In this document: positions 56,424 through 64,000 of the stretch, piece after piece
Layout of the letters: every line of letters begins with the position of its first letter
Position numbering within the stretch: the stretch's first letter is position 1
Assembly: GCF_028622875.1 (NCBI RefSeq)
Contig: NZ_CP117709.1
Span: 2,418,001-2,482,000, forward strand
Length of the DNA: 64,000 nucleotides
Origin: Streptomyces sp. MMBL 11-1
GTDB taxonomy: Bacteria > Actinomycetota > Actinomycetes > Streptomycetales > Streptomycetaceae
Direction: 5' to 3'
The notes under the pieces: model-generated
The model's database searches: none
What the model was told of the DNA's origin: nothing
What the model saw: only the letters and a program-made list of their open reading frames with translations
Made by a program: the position numbers and the translations under genes

Positions 56424-57908
56424 CTACGGGCGCAGCGTGGCCTCGTCGCGCTCGATCTCGCCGTTGCGCTTGTCCAGCTTCTTGTCGAACTTCGCCAGCG
56501 GCTTCGCCTTCGCCGGGTCGGCCTCGACGGCCGCCGGGGCGACGCCCGCCCAGCGCAGGATCGCGGCGGTGGCCTTCGCCTTCTCCTCGGCGGGGAGGCC
56601 GGAGACCTTCGCGCCGTGGTTGCCGCCGGGGACGGTGTAGACGTAGCTGTCCTTCGCGCCGCGTCCGAGGCGGAACGGCTCCGCGCTCCACGGGTCGTTC
56701 TCCCCGTTGACGTACATCATCTGCCGGGCGTTGCGCTTGACCCAGCGGTCGATGTCCCGCATCGCGCCCCGGTCGAACGTCATGGGGATGGAGCGGGGCA
56801 CGAAGTTGCGCGGGGGCTGGTAGCCGTAGCGGCTCAGCTTGCTGAGCCAGGGCTGCTTGATGTCCGGCGACCCGAGCTGGGTGCCCGCCTGGTAGTAGTA
56901 CGGGGTGTACCGCTCCAGGCCCTGGTCGACATAGGCGGAGAAGCCGGAGATGGAGTCGACCGAGTTCCAGATGACGTCGTCGCTGGCGTCCTCGGCGTCG
57001 GCCGGGAGGTCCGCGCAGTCGGCGAGCAGGCTGTACTGCCAGAACGCCCACCCGTAGTCCATGACCGTGGCCTCGTAGGCCCGGTCGAGGGAGCCGACGG
57101 TGTTGAAGGTCCAGCCCTGCGCCGCGGCCAGCTCCTTGTACTTCTTCTGGAGCGGGGCCCGGCGGATCAGCGCCTCGCGCTGCACGTCGGCCAGCTTGTC
57201 GCGGCACTCCTCGGTGCCGACGTTGCGGAAGAACCGGTCGTACGCCGAGTCCTCGTTGTTCACCACGTCGTTGGGCGCGACGTAGGCGACGACGCCGTCC
57301 ATGTCCTTCGGGTAGAAGCGCTCGAAGTACGTGGCGGTCATGCCGCCCTTGGACCCGCCGGTGGCCAGCCACTTCTTGTCGTAGATCTTCTTCAGCGCCG
57401 TGAACACCCGGTGCTGGTCGCTGGCGGCCTGCCAGATGTCCAGCTTGGACCAGTCGGCCGGGGCCGGCCGGGACGGGGTGAAGTAGCGGTACTCCAGGGA
57501 GACCTGGTTGCCGTCGATGATCTGCGTCGGCTCGCTGCGGCTGGGGTTCGTGGAGACGTTGTAGCCGCTGGTGAAGAAGACCGTCGGGCGGCTCACGTCC
57601 TTGTGCAGCAGCGTCAGACGCTGCTGGAACGTGCCCTTGGACGGGCGCCGGTGGTCGACCGGCTGGGTGTAGTTGAGGACGAAGTAGCGGTAGCCAGCGT
57701 AAGGCTTCTCCTCGATCAGACTCATGCCCGGGATGGCCAGGATGCGGTCCTTGATGTCCTCGTTGCTCGCTTCGCCGCCCTTGGCAGCGCCGCTGCTCCG
57801 CTTCGCGGCCGGCTCAGCGGCGGTGGCCGCACCGGCCGAGGCCCCCGTGACTCCTACCGTGCCTATGAGCACGGCGAGCGAGAGAACCCCTGTGAGTGAC
57901 TTGCGCAT
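56424..57908 (-). CDS. Secreted tripeptidyl aminopeptidase (S37 family)
   Basis: 494-residue exported serine peptidase. Signal peptide MRKSLTGVLSLAVLIGTVGV is followed by an Ala-rich processing site. The nucleophile serine is in WLATGGSKGGMTATYFERFYP (GxSxGG), the acid probably in NGENDPWSAEPFRLG and the His in VPGGNHGAKVSGLP. It matches the Streptomyces PS-10-type tripeptidyl aminopeptidases that trim tripeptides from extracellular proteins. A charged C-terminal tail (KFDKKLDKRNGEIERDEA) may be a coiled coil. The ATG follows AAGGGGAG. Monocistronic. Confidence 0.9.
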   Translation of the reverse strand: MRKSLTGVLSLAVLIGTVGVTGASAGAATAAEPAAKRSSGAAKGGEASNEDIKDRILAIPGMSLIEEKPYAGYRYFVLNYTQPVDHRRPSKGTFQQRLTLLHKDVSRPTVFFTSGYNVSTNPSRSEPTQIIDGNQVSLEYRYFTPSRPAPADWSKLDIWQAASDQHRVFTALKKIYDKKWLATGGSKGGMTATYFERFYPKDMDGVVAYVAPNDVVNNEDSAYDRFFRNVGTEECRDKLADVQREALIRRAPLQKKYKELAAAQGWTFNTVGSLDRAYEATVMDYGWAFWQYSLLADCADLPADAEDASDDVIWNSVDSISGFSAYVDQGLERYTPYYYQAGTQLGSPDIKQPWLSKLSRYGYQPPRNFVPRSIPMTFDRGAMRDIDRWVKRNARQMMYVNGENDPWSAEPFRLGRGAKDSYVYTVPGGNHGAKVSGLPAEEKAKATAAILRWAGVAPAAVEADPAKAKPLAKFDKKLDKRNGEIERDEATLRP

Positions 57909-58030
57909 GCACGCTCCCCTTGGTTCACAACAGTCGCCGTGAACTTATCGGGGCAACACACGCCACGCCAGACCTGGTTGTCCGTGTCAGTGGAGAAGTC
58001 GGCGCAGAAGGGGAGGAGTCGGCGGAAAGG

Positions 58031-58534
58031 TCAGCAGAGAATCCATCCGGTGGAGGCGGATTTCCCGCCGATCGCGCCGGAGGCCCGTACGCACCGGTTG
58101 AGTGCGCTGACGGTGACCGGACCGGCCATCTTCGTGTACGCGCCCTTGTCGGAGACGGCGCGTCCGCCGCGCGCCTGGAGCGTGACGCTCATCGTCCGCC
58201 GCTTGCCGGGCTTCTTCGCGACGGTCACCGCGCAGACCTGGGCGCGGCTCTTGTAGACGCGCACTTCTCCCGTGGAGAACCCGACGGTCTTCGCCGGGCG
58301 GCCGGAGCAGCCGGAGGCGGCCCGCGCGACGCCGGGGGCGCCGAGCAGGGGCACGAGTCCGGCCAGCAGGAGCAGAACGAGGAGGCGGGCCAGCAACGGC
58401 CGTCCCCCCGGCCCCGGCCTCGTGAGACCGGCCTGCCCAGCCGGTCCCGCTGCCTCCGCCGGTCCGGCCGGTCCCGCCGGTCCCGTCTGCCTCATGGGTC
58501 TCACCGGCCCCGCGGTTCTGCCGAACACCTTCAC
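58031..58534 (-). CDS. Small secreted Cys-containing protein with collagen-like N-terminal stretch
   Basis: 167 residues from the GTG at 58534, or 154 from the ATG at 58495. The N-terminus has collagen-like GPAGPAGPAEAAGPAGQAG, then a hydrophobic export segment LLARLLVLLLLAGLVPLLG ending near ARA. The mature part (about 95 residues) is basic with four cysteines (SGCSGRP, AQVCAVTVAK, NRCVRASG, GWILC), likely two disulfides. I recognise no enzyme motif. GC codon bias supports coding; start choice is uncertain. A Gly-Pro-Ala repeat before a signal-like helix is odd and may mean that the true start lies at the hydrophobic segment. Confidence 0.6.
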   Translation of the reverse strand: MKVFGRTAGPVRPMRQTGPAGPAGPAEAAGPAGQAGLTRPGPGGRPLLARLLVLLLLAGLVPLLGAPGVARAASGCSGRPAKTVGFSTGEVRVYKSRAQVCAVTVAKKPGKRRTMSVTLQARGGRAVSDKGAYTKMAGPVTVSALNRCVRASGAIGGKSASTGWILC

Positions 58535-58622
58535 CCCCACCTGACATCTGTACGCACCCGTGCGTCCCTGGCTACGACGCAGCAGACCCGTGGGAGGTTG
58601 CACCGCCGGACCCGAGGGCCCC

Positions 58623-61600
58623 TCAGACGCCCGCCGGCTCGTCCTCCCCTATGCCCTCGCCGATGAAGGTGCGCCAGAGCCGGGCGTACCGCCCGCCCCG
58701 GGCGAGCAGCTCGTCGTGCGTGCCGTCCTCGACGACGCGCCCGTGGTCCATGACCACGACACGGTCGGCGCGGGCGGCGGTGGTCAGCCGGTGGGCCACC
58801 ACCAGCGTGGTGCGGCGGCCGGCGAGGCGGTCGGTGGCCTGGTTGACCAGGGCCTCCGTGGCCAGGTCCAGGGCGGCGGTGGCCTCGTCCAGGAGCAGGA
58901 TGTCCGGGTCGACGAGTTCGGCGCGGGCCAGGGCGATGAGCTGGCGCTGTCCGGCGGAGAGGTTACGGCCGCGCTCGGCGACCTCGTGGAGATAACCGTC
59001 CTCCAGCGTGGCGATCATCTCGTGCGCGCCGACCGCGCGGGCGGCGGCCTCCACCCGGGCGTCGGTGGCGTCGGGCAGCCCGTAGGCGATGGCGTCGCGG
59101 ACCGTGCCGCCGAAGAGGTACGCCTCCTGCGGGACGACACCGAGACGGTGCCGGTAGGCGGTCATGTCGAGGGTGCGCAGATCCGCTCCGTCGGCGGTGA
59201 CCCGGCCGACCGTGGGGTCGTAGTACCGGGCGACGAGCTTCACGAGGGTCGACTTCCCGGCCCCCGTCTCCCCGACGAAGGCCACCGTCTGGCCGGCCGG
59301 GATGCGCAGGTCGACACCGCTCAGGGCCTCCTCGCCGGAGCCGTACGCGAAGGAGACGTCCTCGAACGCGATCTCGCCCCGCAGCGAGCGCACGCCGAGC
59401 GGCTCGTCCGGGTCGGCGGTCGAGGTGGGCTCGCGCAGCAGTTCCTGGATGCGGCCGAGGGAGACGGTCGCCTGCTGGTAGCCGTCGAAGACCTGGGAGA
59501 GCTGCTGGACGGGGGCGAAGAACAGCTCGATGTAGAGGAGGTAGGCGACCAGGGCGCCGACGGTCAGCGTGCCGTTGTCGACGCGTCCCGCGCCGACGAT
59601 GATCACGGCAGCCGCGGCGACGGAGGCCAGCAGCTGGACGAAGGGGAAGTAGACGGAGATCAGCCACTGGCCGCGCACCCGGGCCTGGCGGTAGTGGTCG
59701 CTGTGCTCGGCGAAGCGGACGGCCCCGTCGTGCTCGCGGCCGAAGGCCTGGACGATGCGGAGGCCGGAGACGGACTCCTGGAGGTCGGCGTTGACGGCGC
59801 TGATACGGGTCCGGGCCAGCTCGTACGCCTTGACGCTGCTGCGCCGGAAGAAGACGGTGCCGATGATCAGCACGGGCAGGGTGGCGAAGACGACCAGGGC
59901 GAGCTGGACGTCCAGGACGAGCAGCGCGGCCATGATGCCGAAGAAGGTGACCACGGAGACGAACGCGGTGACCAGCCCGGTCTGGAGGAACGTGGCGAGG
60001 GCGTCCACGTCCGTCGTCATCCGGGTCATGATCCGGCCGGTCAGTTCCCGCTCGTAGTAGTCGAGGCCGAGCCGCTGGAGCTGGGCGAAGATCTTCAGGC
60101 GGAGCGAGTAGAGGATCCGCTCGCCGGTCCGGCCGGTCATCCGGATCTCGCCGGTCTGCGCCGTCCATTGGACGAGGACGACGACCAGCGCGATCGCGGA
60201 GGCCGCCCACACCGCGCCGGTGGAGACCTGGGAGACGCCCTCGTCGATGCCGTGCCGGATCAGGACCGGCAGCAGCAGGCCCATTCCGGCGTCGACGGCG
60301 ACAAGCCCGAGGCTGATCAGCAGGACCCCGCCGAAGCCGCGCAGCAGCCGGCGCAGCCCGTAGGAGTCCTCCGCGCGCACGGCGGCGGCCTCGTCCACCC
60401 CGGGGGTGTCCGTGGCGGGCGGCAGCGCCTCGACCTGGGCGAGCAGCTCGGGCGTCGCGGGCATACCGGCGACGGTGGTGTCCCCCTCCTCCTCCTTGCG
60501 GATCCACAGCTCGGGGGTGATGCCGCGCTCCGCGTCGAACTCGGCGTCCAGCTCCTCCTGGAGGGCACGGTCGTCCTCGAGGGCGGCCTCGGTGCGCTCC
60601 GGCCGGTGGCCGGGTGAGGTGCCGCCCAGCTCGTCGGGGTCGGTGAGGAGGCGGCGGTAGAGCGCGGAGGTGCGCTCCAGCTCCTCGTGGGTGCCGATCG
60701 CGGCGAGCTTCCCGGCGTCCAGGACGGCGATGCGGTCGGCGAGCTGGAGGGTGGAGCGGCGGTGGGCGATGAGCAGGGTCGTGCGGCCCGCCATCACCTG
60801 CTTGAGGGCCTCGTGGATCTCGTGCTCGACGCGGGCGTCGACGGCGGAGGTCGCGTCGTCGAGGAGGAGGAGCCGGGGGTCGGTGAGGATGGCCCGGGCG
60901 AGGGCGACCCGCTGGCGCTGGCCGCCGGAGAGGGTGAGCCCGTGCTCGCCGACGGTGGTGTCGTACCCCTCGGGCAGTTCGGCGATGAACCCGTCGGCCT
61001 GCGCGGCGCGGGCGGCCTGCTCGATCTGCTCCTGGGTGGCGTCGGGGAGGCCGTAGGCGATGTTGGCGCGGATGGTGTCGGAGAACAGGAAGCTGTCCTC
61101 GGGGACGAGGCCGATCGCGGAGCGCAGGGACGCCTGGGTGAGCTCGCGGACGTCGTGGCCGCCGATGAGGACGGCCCCGTGGGACACGTCGTAGAAGCGG
61201 GGCAGCAGGAGCGAGACGGTGGACTTGCCGCTGCCGGACGCGCCGACGACGGCGACGGTCTCACCGGGTTCGACGGTGAGCGAGAAGCCGTCGAGGACGG
61301 GGCGCTCCTCCTCGTAACCGAAGCGGACGTCGTCGAACTCGATGCCGGCCGGGGCGTCGGCGGGCAGCTCCTTCGTACCGTCCCGCATGGAGGGCTCGGT
61401 GTCGATGAGTTCCAGGACCCGCTCCACGCCGGCCCGGGCCTGCTGGCCGACGGTGAGGACCATGGCGAGCATCCGGACCGGGCCGACGAGCTGGGCGAGG
61501 TAGGTGGAGAAGGCGACGAAGGTGCCGAGGGTGATCTCGCCCCGGATGGCGAGCCAGCCGCCGAGGGCGAGCATGGCGACCTGGCCGAGCGCGGGCACCG

Positions 61601-62354
61601 CCTGGAGGGCCGGGGTGTAGCGGGAGTTCAGCCGGATGGTGCGCAGCCGCCCGGCGAACAGCCGGCGTCCGACCTCGCGGAGCTTGCCGGTCTCCTGGTC
61701 CTCCTGGCCGAAGCCCTTGACGACCCGGACCCCGGAGACGGCCCCGTCGACGACTCCGGCGACGGCGGCCGCCTGGCTCTGGGCGTACCAGGTGGCGGGG
61801 AAGAGCCGGGTGCGGGAGCGGCGGGCGATGAACCAGAGGGCGGGGGCGACGGCGAGGGCGACGAGGGTCAGGGGCAGCGAGAGCCAGGCCATGATGACCA
61901 GGGAGATGAGGAAGAGCAGCACGTTCCCGATGGTCATCGGGAGCATGAACAGCAGCCCCTGGATCAGCTGGAGGTCGCTGGTGGCACGGCCGACGACCTG
62001 CCCGGTGGACAGCTCGTCCTGACGTTTCCCGTCGAGTCGGGTGATCGTCGTGTACATGTCCGTACGCAGGTCGTGCTGGACGTCCAGGGCGAGCCGGCCG
62101 CCGTAGTACCTGCGGATGTAGGTGGCTATGTAGACGAGGACGGCCGCGCCTATGAGCAGTCCGGTCCAGACGGCGAGGGAGCGGGTGTGGTCGGTGACCA
62201 CGTCGTCGATGATCACCTTGGTGATGAGCGGCACGAGGGCCATGACGGCCATACCGGCGAGCGACGAGCCGAGAGCGAGCACGACGTTGCGCCGGTACCG
62301 CCACGCGTACCCGGTCAGCCGCCGGCTCCACCCCTGTTGCTCTGCGCCCGTCAC
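58623..62354 (-). CDS. Fused heterodimer-type ABC exporter (TMD-NBD-TMD-NBD)
   Basis: 1243-residue single-chain exporter with two full halves. Half 1: six helices, Walker A GASGSGKST near 370, signature LSGGQRQRVALARA, Walker B LLLLDDATSAVD with Asp where the catalytic Glu should be. Half 2: Walker A GETGAGKST near 1026, signature LSAGQRQLIALARA, Walker B LLLDEATAALD with the Glu kept. One ATP site is therefore degenerate, as in heterodimeric exporters of the TM287/288 or BmrCD kind, here fused. An acidic linker (about 585-680) joins the halves. The GTG at 62354 follows GGGAGG. Substrate unknown. Confidence 0.93.
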   Translation of the reverse strand: MTGAEQQGWSRRLTGYAWRYRRNVVLALGSSLAGMAVMALVPLITKVIIDDVVTDHTRSLAVWTGLLIGAAVLVYIATYIRRYYGGRLALDVQHDLRTDMYTTITRLDGKRQDELSTGQVVGRATSDLQLIQGLLFMLPMTIGNVLLFLISLVIMAWLSLPLTLVALAVAPALWFIARRSRTRLFPATWYAQSQAAAVAGVVDGAVSGVRVVKGFGQEDQETGKLREVGRRLFAGRLRTIRLNSRYTPALQAVPALGQVAMLALGGWLAIRGEITLGTFVAFSTYLAQLVGPVRMLAMVLTVGQQARAGVERVLELIDTEPSMRDGTKELPADAPAGIEFDDVRFGYEEERPVLDGFSLTVEPGETVAVVGASGSGKSTVSLLLPRFYDVSHGAVLIGGHDVRELTQASLRSAIGLVPEDSFLFSDTIRANIAYGLPDATQEQIEQAARAAQADGFIAELPEGYDTTVGEHGLTLSGGQRQRVALARAILTDPRLLLLDDATSAVDARVEHEIHEALKQVMAGRTTLLIAHRRSTLQLADRIAVLDAGKLAAIGTHEELERTSALYRRLLTDPDELGGTSPGHRPERTEAALEDDRALQEELDAEFDAERGITPELWIRKEEEGDTTVAGMPATPELLAQVEALPPATDTPGVDEAAAVRAEDSYGLRRLLRGFGGVLLISLGLVAVDAGMGLLLPVLIRHGIDEGVSQVSTGAVWAASAIALVVVLVQWTAQTGEIRMTGRTGERILYSLRLKIFAQLQRLGLDYYERELTGRIMTRMTTDVDALATFLQTGLVTAFVSVVTFFGIMAALLVLDVQLALVVFATLPVLIIGTVFFRRSSVKAYELARTRISAVNADLQESVSGLRIVQAFGREHDGAVRFAEHSDHYRQARVRGQWLISVYFPFVQLLASVAAAAVIIVGAGRVDNGTLTVGALVAYLLYIELFFAPVQQLSQVFDGYQQATVSLGRIQELLREPTSTADPDEPLGVRSLRGEIAFEDVSFAYGSGEEALSGVDLRIPAGQTVAFVGETGAGKSTLVKLVARYYDPTVGRVTADGADLRTLDMTAYRHRLGVVPQEAYLFGGTVRDAIAYGLPDATDARVEAAARAVGAHEMIATLEDGYLHEVAERGRNLSAGQRQLIALARAELVDPDILLLDEATAALDLATEALVNQATDRLAGRRTTLVVAHRLTTAARADRVVVMDHGRVVEDGTHDELLARGGRYARLWRTFIGEGIGEDEPAGV

Positions 62355-62486
62355 GCGTTGCCTCCCGTTTCGGCCTTCTCCTCGGCCTGTCCGCCGGTCC
62401 AGCTGATCCGGCTGTTCCACCTGGTCTACCGGAAGGCACCAACGCCCGGGGCTGCGGATTTCATCCCGCCGCCCCGGACGTACGGC

Positions 62487-64000
62487 TCACAGGTGCGTCG
62501 GCTCGAACATCCGCAGCAGGGCCGGGAGCACGACGACGGAGGGGCCCGGGGCCGCCAGCGCCTTACTCAGGTCCCCGGCGAGGGAGTCCGGTGTCGTGCG
62601 GACGGCGGGGACACCGAAGGACTCGGCGAGCGCGACGAAGTCCGGGCGGGACAGCTCGGTGGCGGTGGCCTCGCCGAAGGCTCCCGTCATGTACTCGCGC
62701 AGGATGCCGTAGCCGCCGTCGTCGACGATCAGCCAGGTCAGCGGCAGGTCGTACTGGCGGGCGGTGGCCAGTTCCGCGATGGAGTACATCGCGCCGCCGT
62801 CACCGGAGACCGCGAGTACGGGCTTCGTCGGGTCGGCGACGGCCGCGCCGATGGCCGCCGGGAAGCCGTAGCCGAGGCCGCCCGCGCCCTGGGCGGAGTG
62901 CATGGTGTTGGGGCGGCGCGCGTCGAACGCGGACCAGGCCCAGTACGCCAGGATCGTCATGTCCCAGAAGCTGGGCGCGCCGTCGGGCAGCGCCTCGCGG
63001 ACGGCGGCGAGGACCTGCTGCTCCAGGGTGAGGTCCTGGGCGTCGATCCGGGCCCGTACCTTCTCCAGCACCGTACGTACGCGCTCGGCGGCTCCCGCGT
63101 CCTCGCGGGGCTCGACGGCGTCCAGGAGGTCGGACAGGGCCTCGCGGGCGTCGGAGTGGATGCCGAGGGCGGGGTGGTTGGACTCCAGCTTCCCGGCGTC
63201 CGCCTCGATCTGGATCACCCGGCCGCGCGGGCGGAAGGTGTGGTAGTTCGAGGAGAGTTCGCCGAGCCCCGAACCGACGACGAGGAGAACGTCCGCGTCC
63301 TCCAGGAAGTCGGTCGTGTGCCGGTCCTCCAGCCAGGAGCGCAGCGACAGCGGGTGCTCCCAGGGGAACGCGCCCTTGCCGCCGAAGGTGGTGACGACGG
63401 GGGCGTCGATCCTCTCGGCCAGCGCGAGGAGCTTGCCGGAGGCGTCGGAGCGGACGACTCCGCCCCCTGCGATGATCACCGGCCGTTCGGCGTCCGCCAG
63501 CAGGTGCGCGGCGGCGATCGTCAGCTCGGGCCGGGGATACAGCTCGCGCGGGGTGGCGTCCATGGCGCTGACGACCGGCAGGGAGGTCTCGGCGAGCAAC
63601 ACGTCCTGCGGGATCTCCACCCAGACCGGCCCGTGCGGGGCGGTCAGCGCGGACTCCCAGGCGGCGGCGATCGCGGAGGGGATCTGGGAGGCGGACCGCA
63701 CGGTGTGGACGGACTTCACGAGGTCGCGGACGGAGGCCTGCTGGTCGCGCAGCTCGTGGAGGAAGCCGTGCCGGCCGCCGCCGAGCCCGGCCGTGGGGAT
63801 CTGGCTGGAGATCGCGAGGACGGGCGCGGAGGCGGCGGCCGCCTCCTGGAGCGCGGCGAGCGAGGTGAGCGCGCCGGGCCCGGTGGAGAGCAGCAGGGGC
63901 GCGACCTCGCCGGTGATCCGGCCGTACGCGTCGGCGGCGAAGCCCGCGTTGTTCTCGACACGGAGTCCCACGTAACGGAGGGAGGAGCGGCGCAGCGCGT
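62487..64000 (-). CDS. Thiamine-pyrophosphate-dependent enzyme (acetolactate-synthase-like), 5' end outside window
   Basis: 504 codons are visible to the right edge, where the frame is still open; roughly the first 40-60 residues are missing. The activating Glu is in RYVGLRVENNAGFAADAYGR (normally HEQ). The pyrimidine domain continues GPGALTSLAALQEAAAASAP. The ThDP/Mg site is AVSGDGGAMYSIAELATA followed by LIVDDGGYGILREY. It resembles AHAS large-subunit-like ThDP decarboxylases without an adjacent ilvN, so a true acetolactate synthase is unlikely; benzoylformate-decarboxylase-like or other keto-acid enzymes are alternatives. Ends with ALLRMFEPTHL. Confidence 0.88.
   Translation of the reverse strand, partial: ALRRSSLRYVGLRVENNAGFAADAYGRITGEVAPLLLSTGPGALTSLAALQEAAAASAPVLAISSQIPTAGLGGGRHGFLHELRDQQASVRDLVKSVHTVRSASQIPSAIAAAWESALTAPHGPVWVEIPQDVLLAETSLPVVSAMDATPRELYPRPELTIAAAHLLADAERPVIIAGGGVVRSDASGKLLALAERIDAPVVTTFGGKGAFPWEHPLSLRSWLEDRHTTDFLEDADVLLVVGSGLGELSSNYHTFRPRGRVIQIEADAGKLESNHPALGIHSDAREALSDLLDAVEPREDAGAAERVRTVLEKVRARIDAQDLTLEQQVLAAVREALPDGAPSFWDMTILAYWAWSAFDARRPNTMHSAQGAGGLGYGFPAAIGAAVADPTKPVLAVSGDGGAMYSIAELATARQYDLPLTWLIVDDGGYGILREYMTGAFGEATATELSRPDFVALAESFGVPAVRTTPDSLAGDLSKALAAPGPSVVVLPALLRMFEPTHL

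Noticed and set aside
62487..64000. Acetolactate synthase large subunit (ilvB)
   Set aside because: No ilvN or ilvC neighbours, and the EN in place of EQ after the activating Glu region is atypical; left as a generic ThDP enzyme.
1..64000. Prophage, integrative element or insertion sequence
   Set aside because: No integrase, transposase, relaxase, terminal inverted repeats or attachment-site duplications were found; the small HTH protein at 6.5 kb alone is not sufficient.

Overview
The window is very GC-rich actinobacterial DNA. Strong third-codon G/C bias, frequent GTG starts, long Ala/Pro/Gly linkers, Tat signals and the gene repertoire (CsoR-type copper box, citrate synthase beside a RecD2-like helicase, LanKC, SARP and LAL regulators, S37 peptidase) point to a Streptomyces chromosome. 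I see no rRNA, tRNA, CRISPR array, insertion sequence, prophage or replication origin. Both window edges cut genes: iolD on the left and a ThDP enzyme on the right.

Layout. 1-4.6 kb (minus): translationally coupled inositol-catabolism genes iolC, an aldolase, iolB and iolD, divergent from an IolE-like isomerase. 5.7-10.9 kb: DinB protein, small HTH protein, methyltransferase, MMPL exporter and divergent TetR regulator. 11-13.9 kb: copper module (CsoR-type box, copper-binding protein, CopA). 14.5-18.2 kb: citrate synthase and helicase. 18.4-25.6 kb: unknown protein, MacB-like ABC pair, two secreted cell-wall hydrolases, VOC protein. 25.9-30.3 kb: LacI-regulated sugar operon. 30.3-31.3 kb: two overlapping genes that share an Asn/Gln/Gly motif.

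31.5-53.2 kb is the accessory core and looks like a compound RiPP (ribosomally made, modified peptide) island. It holds a class II lanthipeptide synthetase (LanM) followed in frame by a cysteine-free 65-aa peptide; LAL and SARP regulators; and a class III unit on the minus strand made of two duplicated LDLQ-leader precursors, an MFS exporter and a LanKC. Divergent from the precursors are a radical SAM enzyme, a haem-oxygenase-like oxidase and a 72-aa small protein. A cyclase-ATPase-TPR protein, a subtilisin and a GAF protein follow. The precursor/radical-SAM intergenic region carries a perfect 18-bp inverted repeat and an 11-bp-phased direct repeat that could coordinate the two divergent units.

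53.4-64 kb returns to housekeeping-like genes: sugar isomerase, GH3 hexosaminidase, S37 tripeptidyl aminopeptidase, small secreted protein, fused two-half ABC exporter with one degenerate ATP site, and a ThDP enzyme. Many intergenic regions and some gene ends carry short tandem repeats with periods of 9 to 80 bp. Several convergent gene pairs are separated by long GC-rich hairpins without U-tracts. All functions are inferred by reading; no database or structure search was run.
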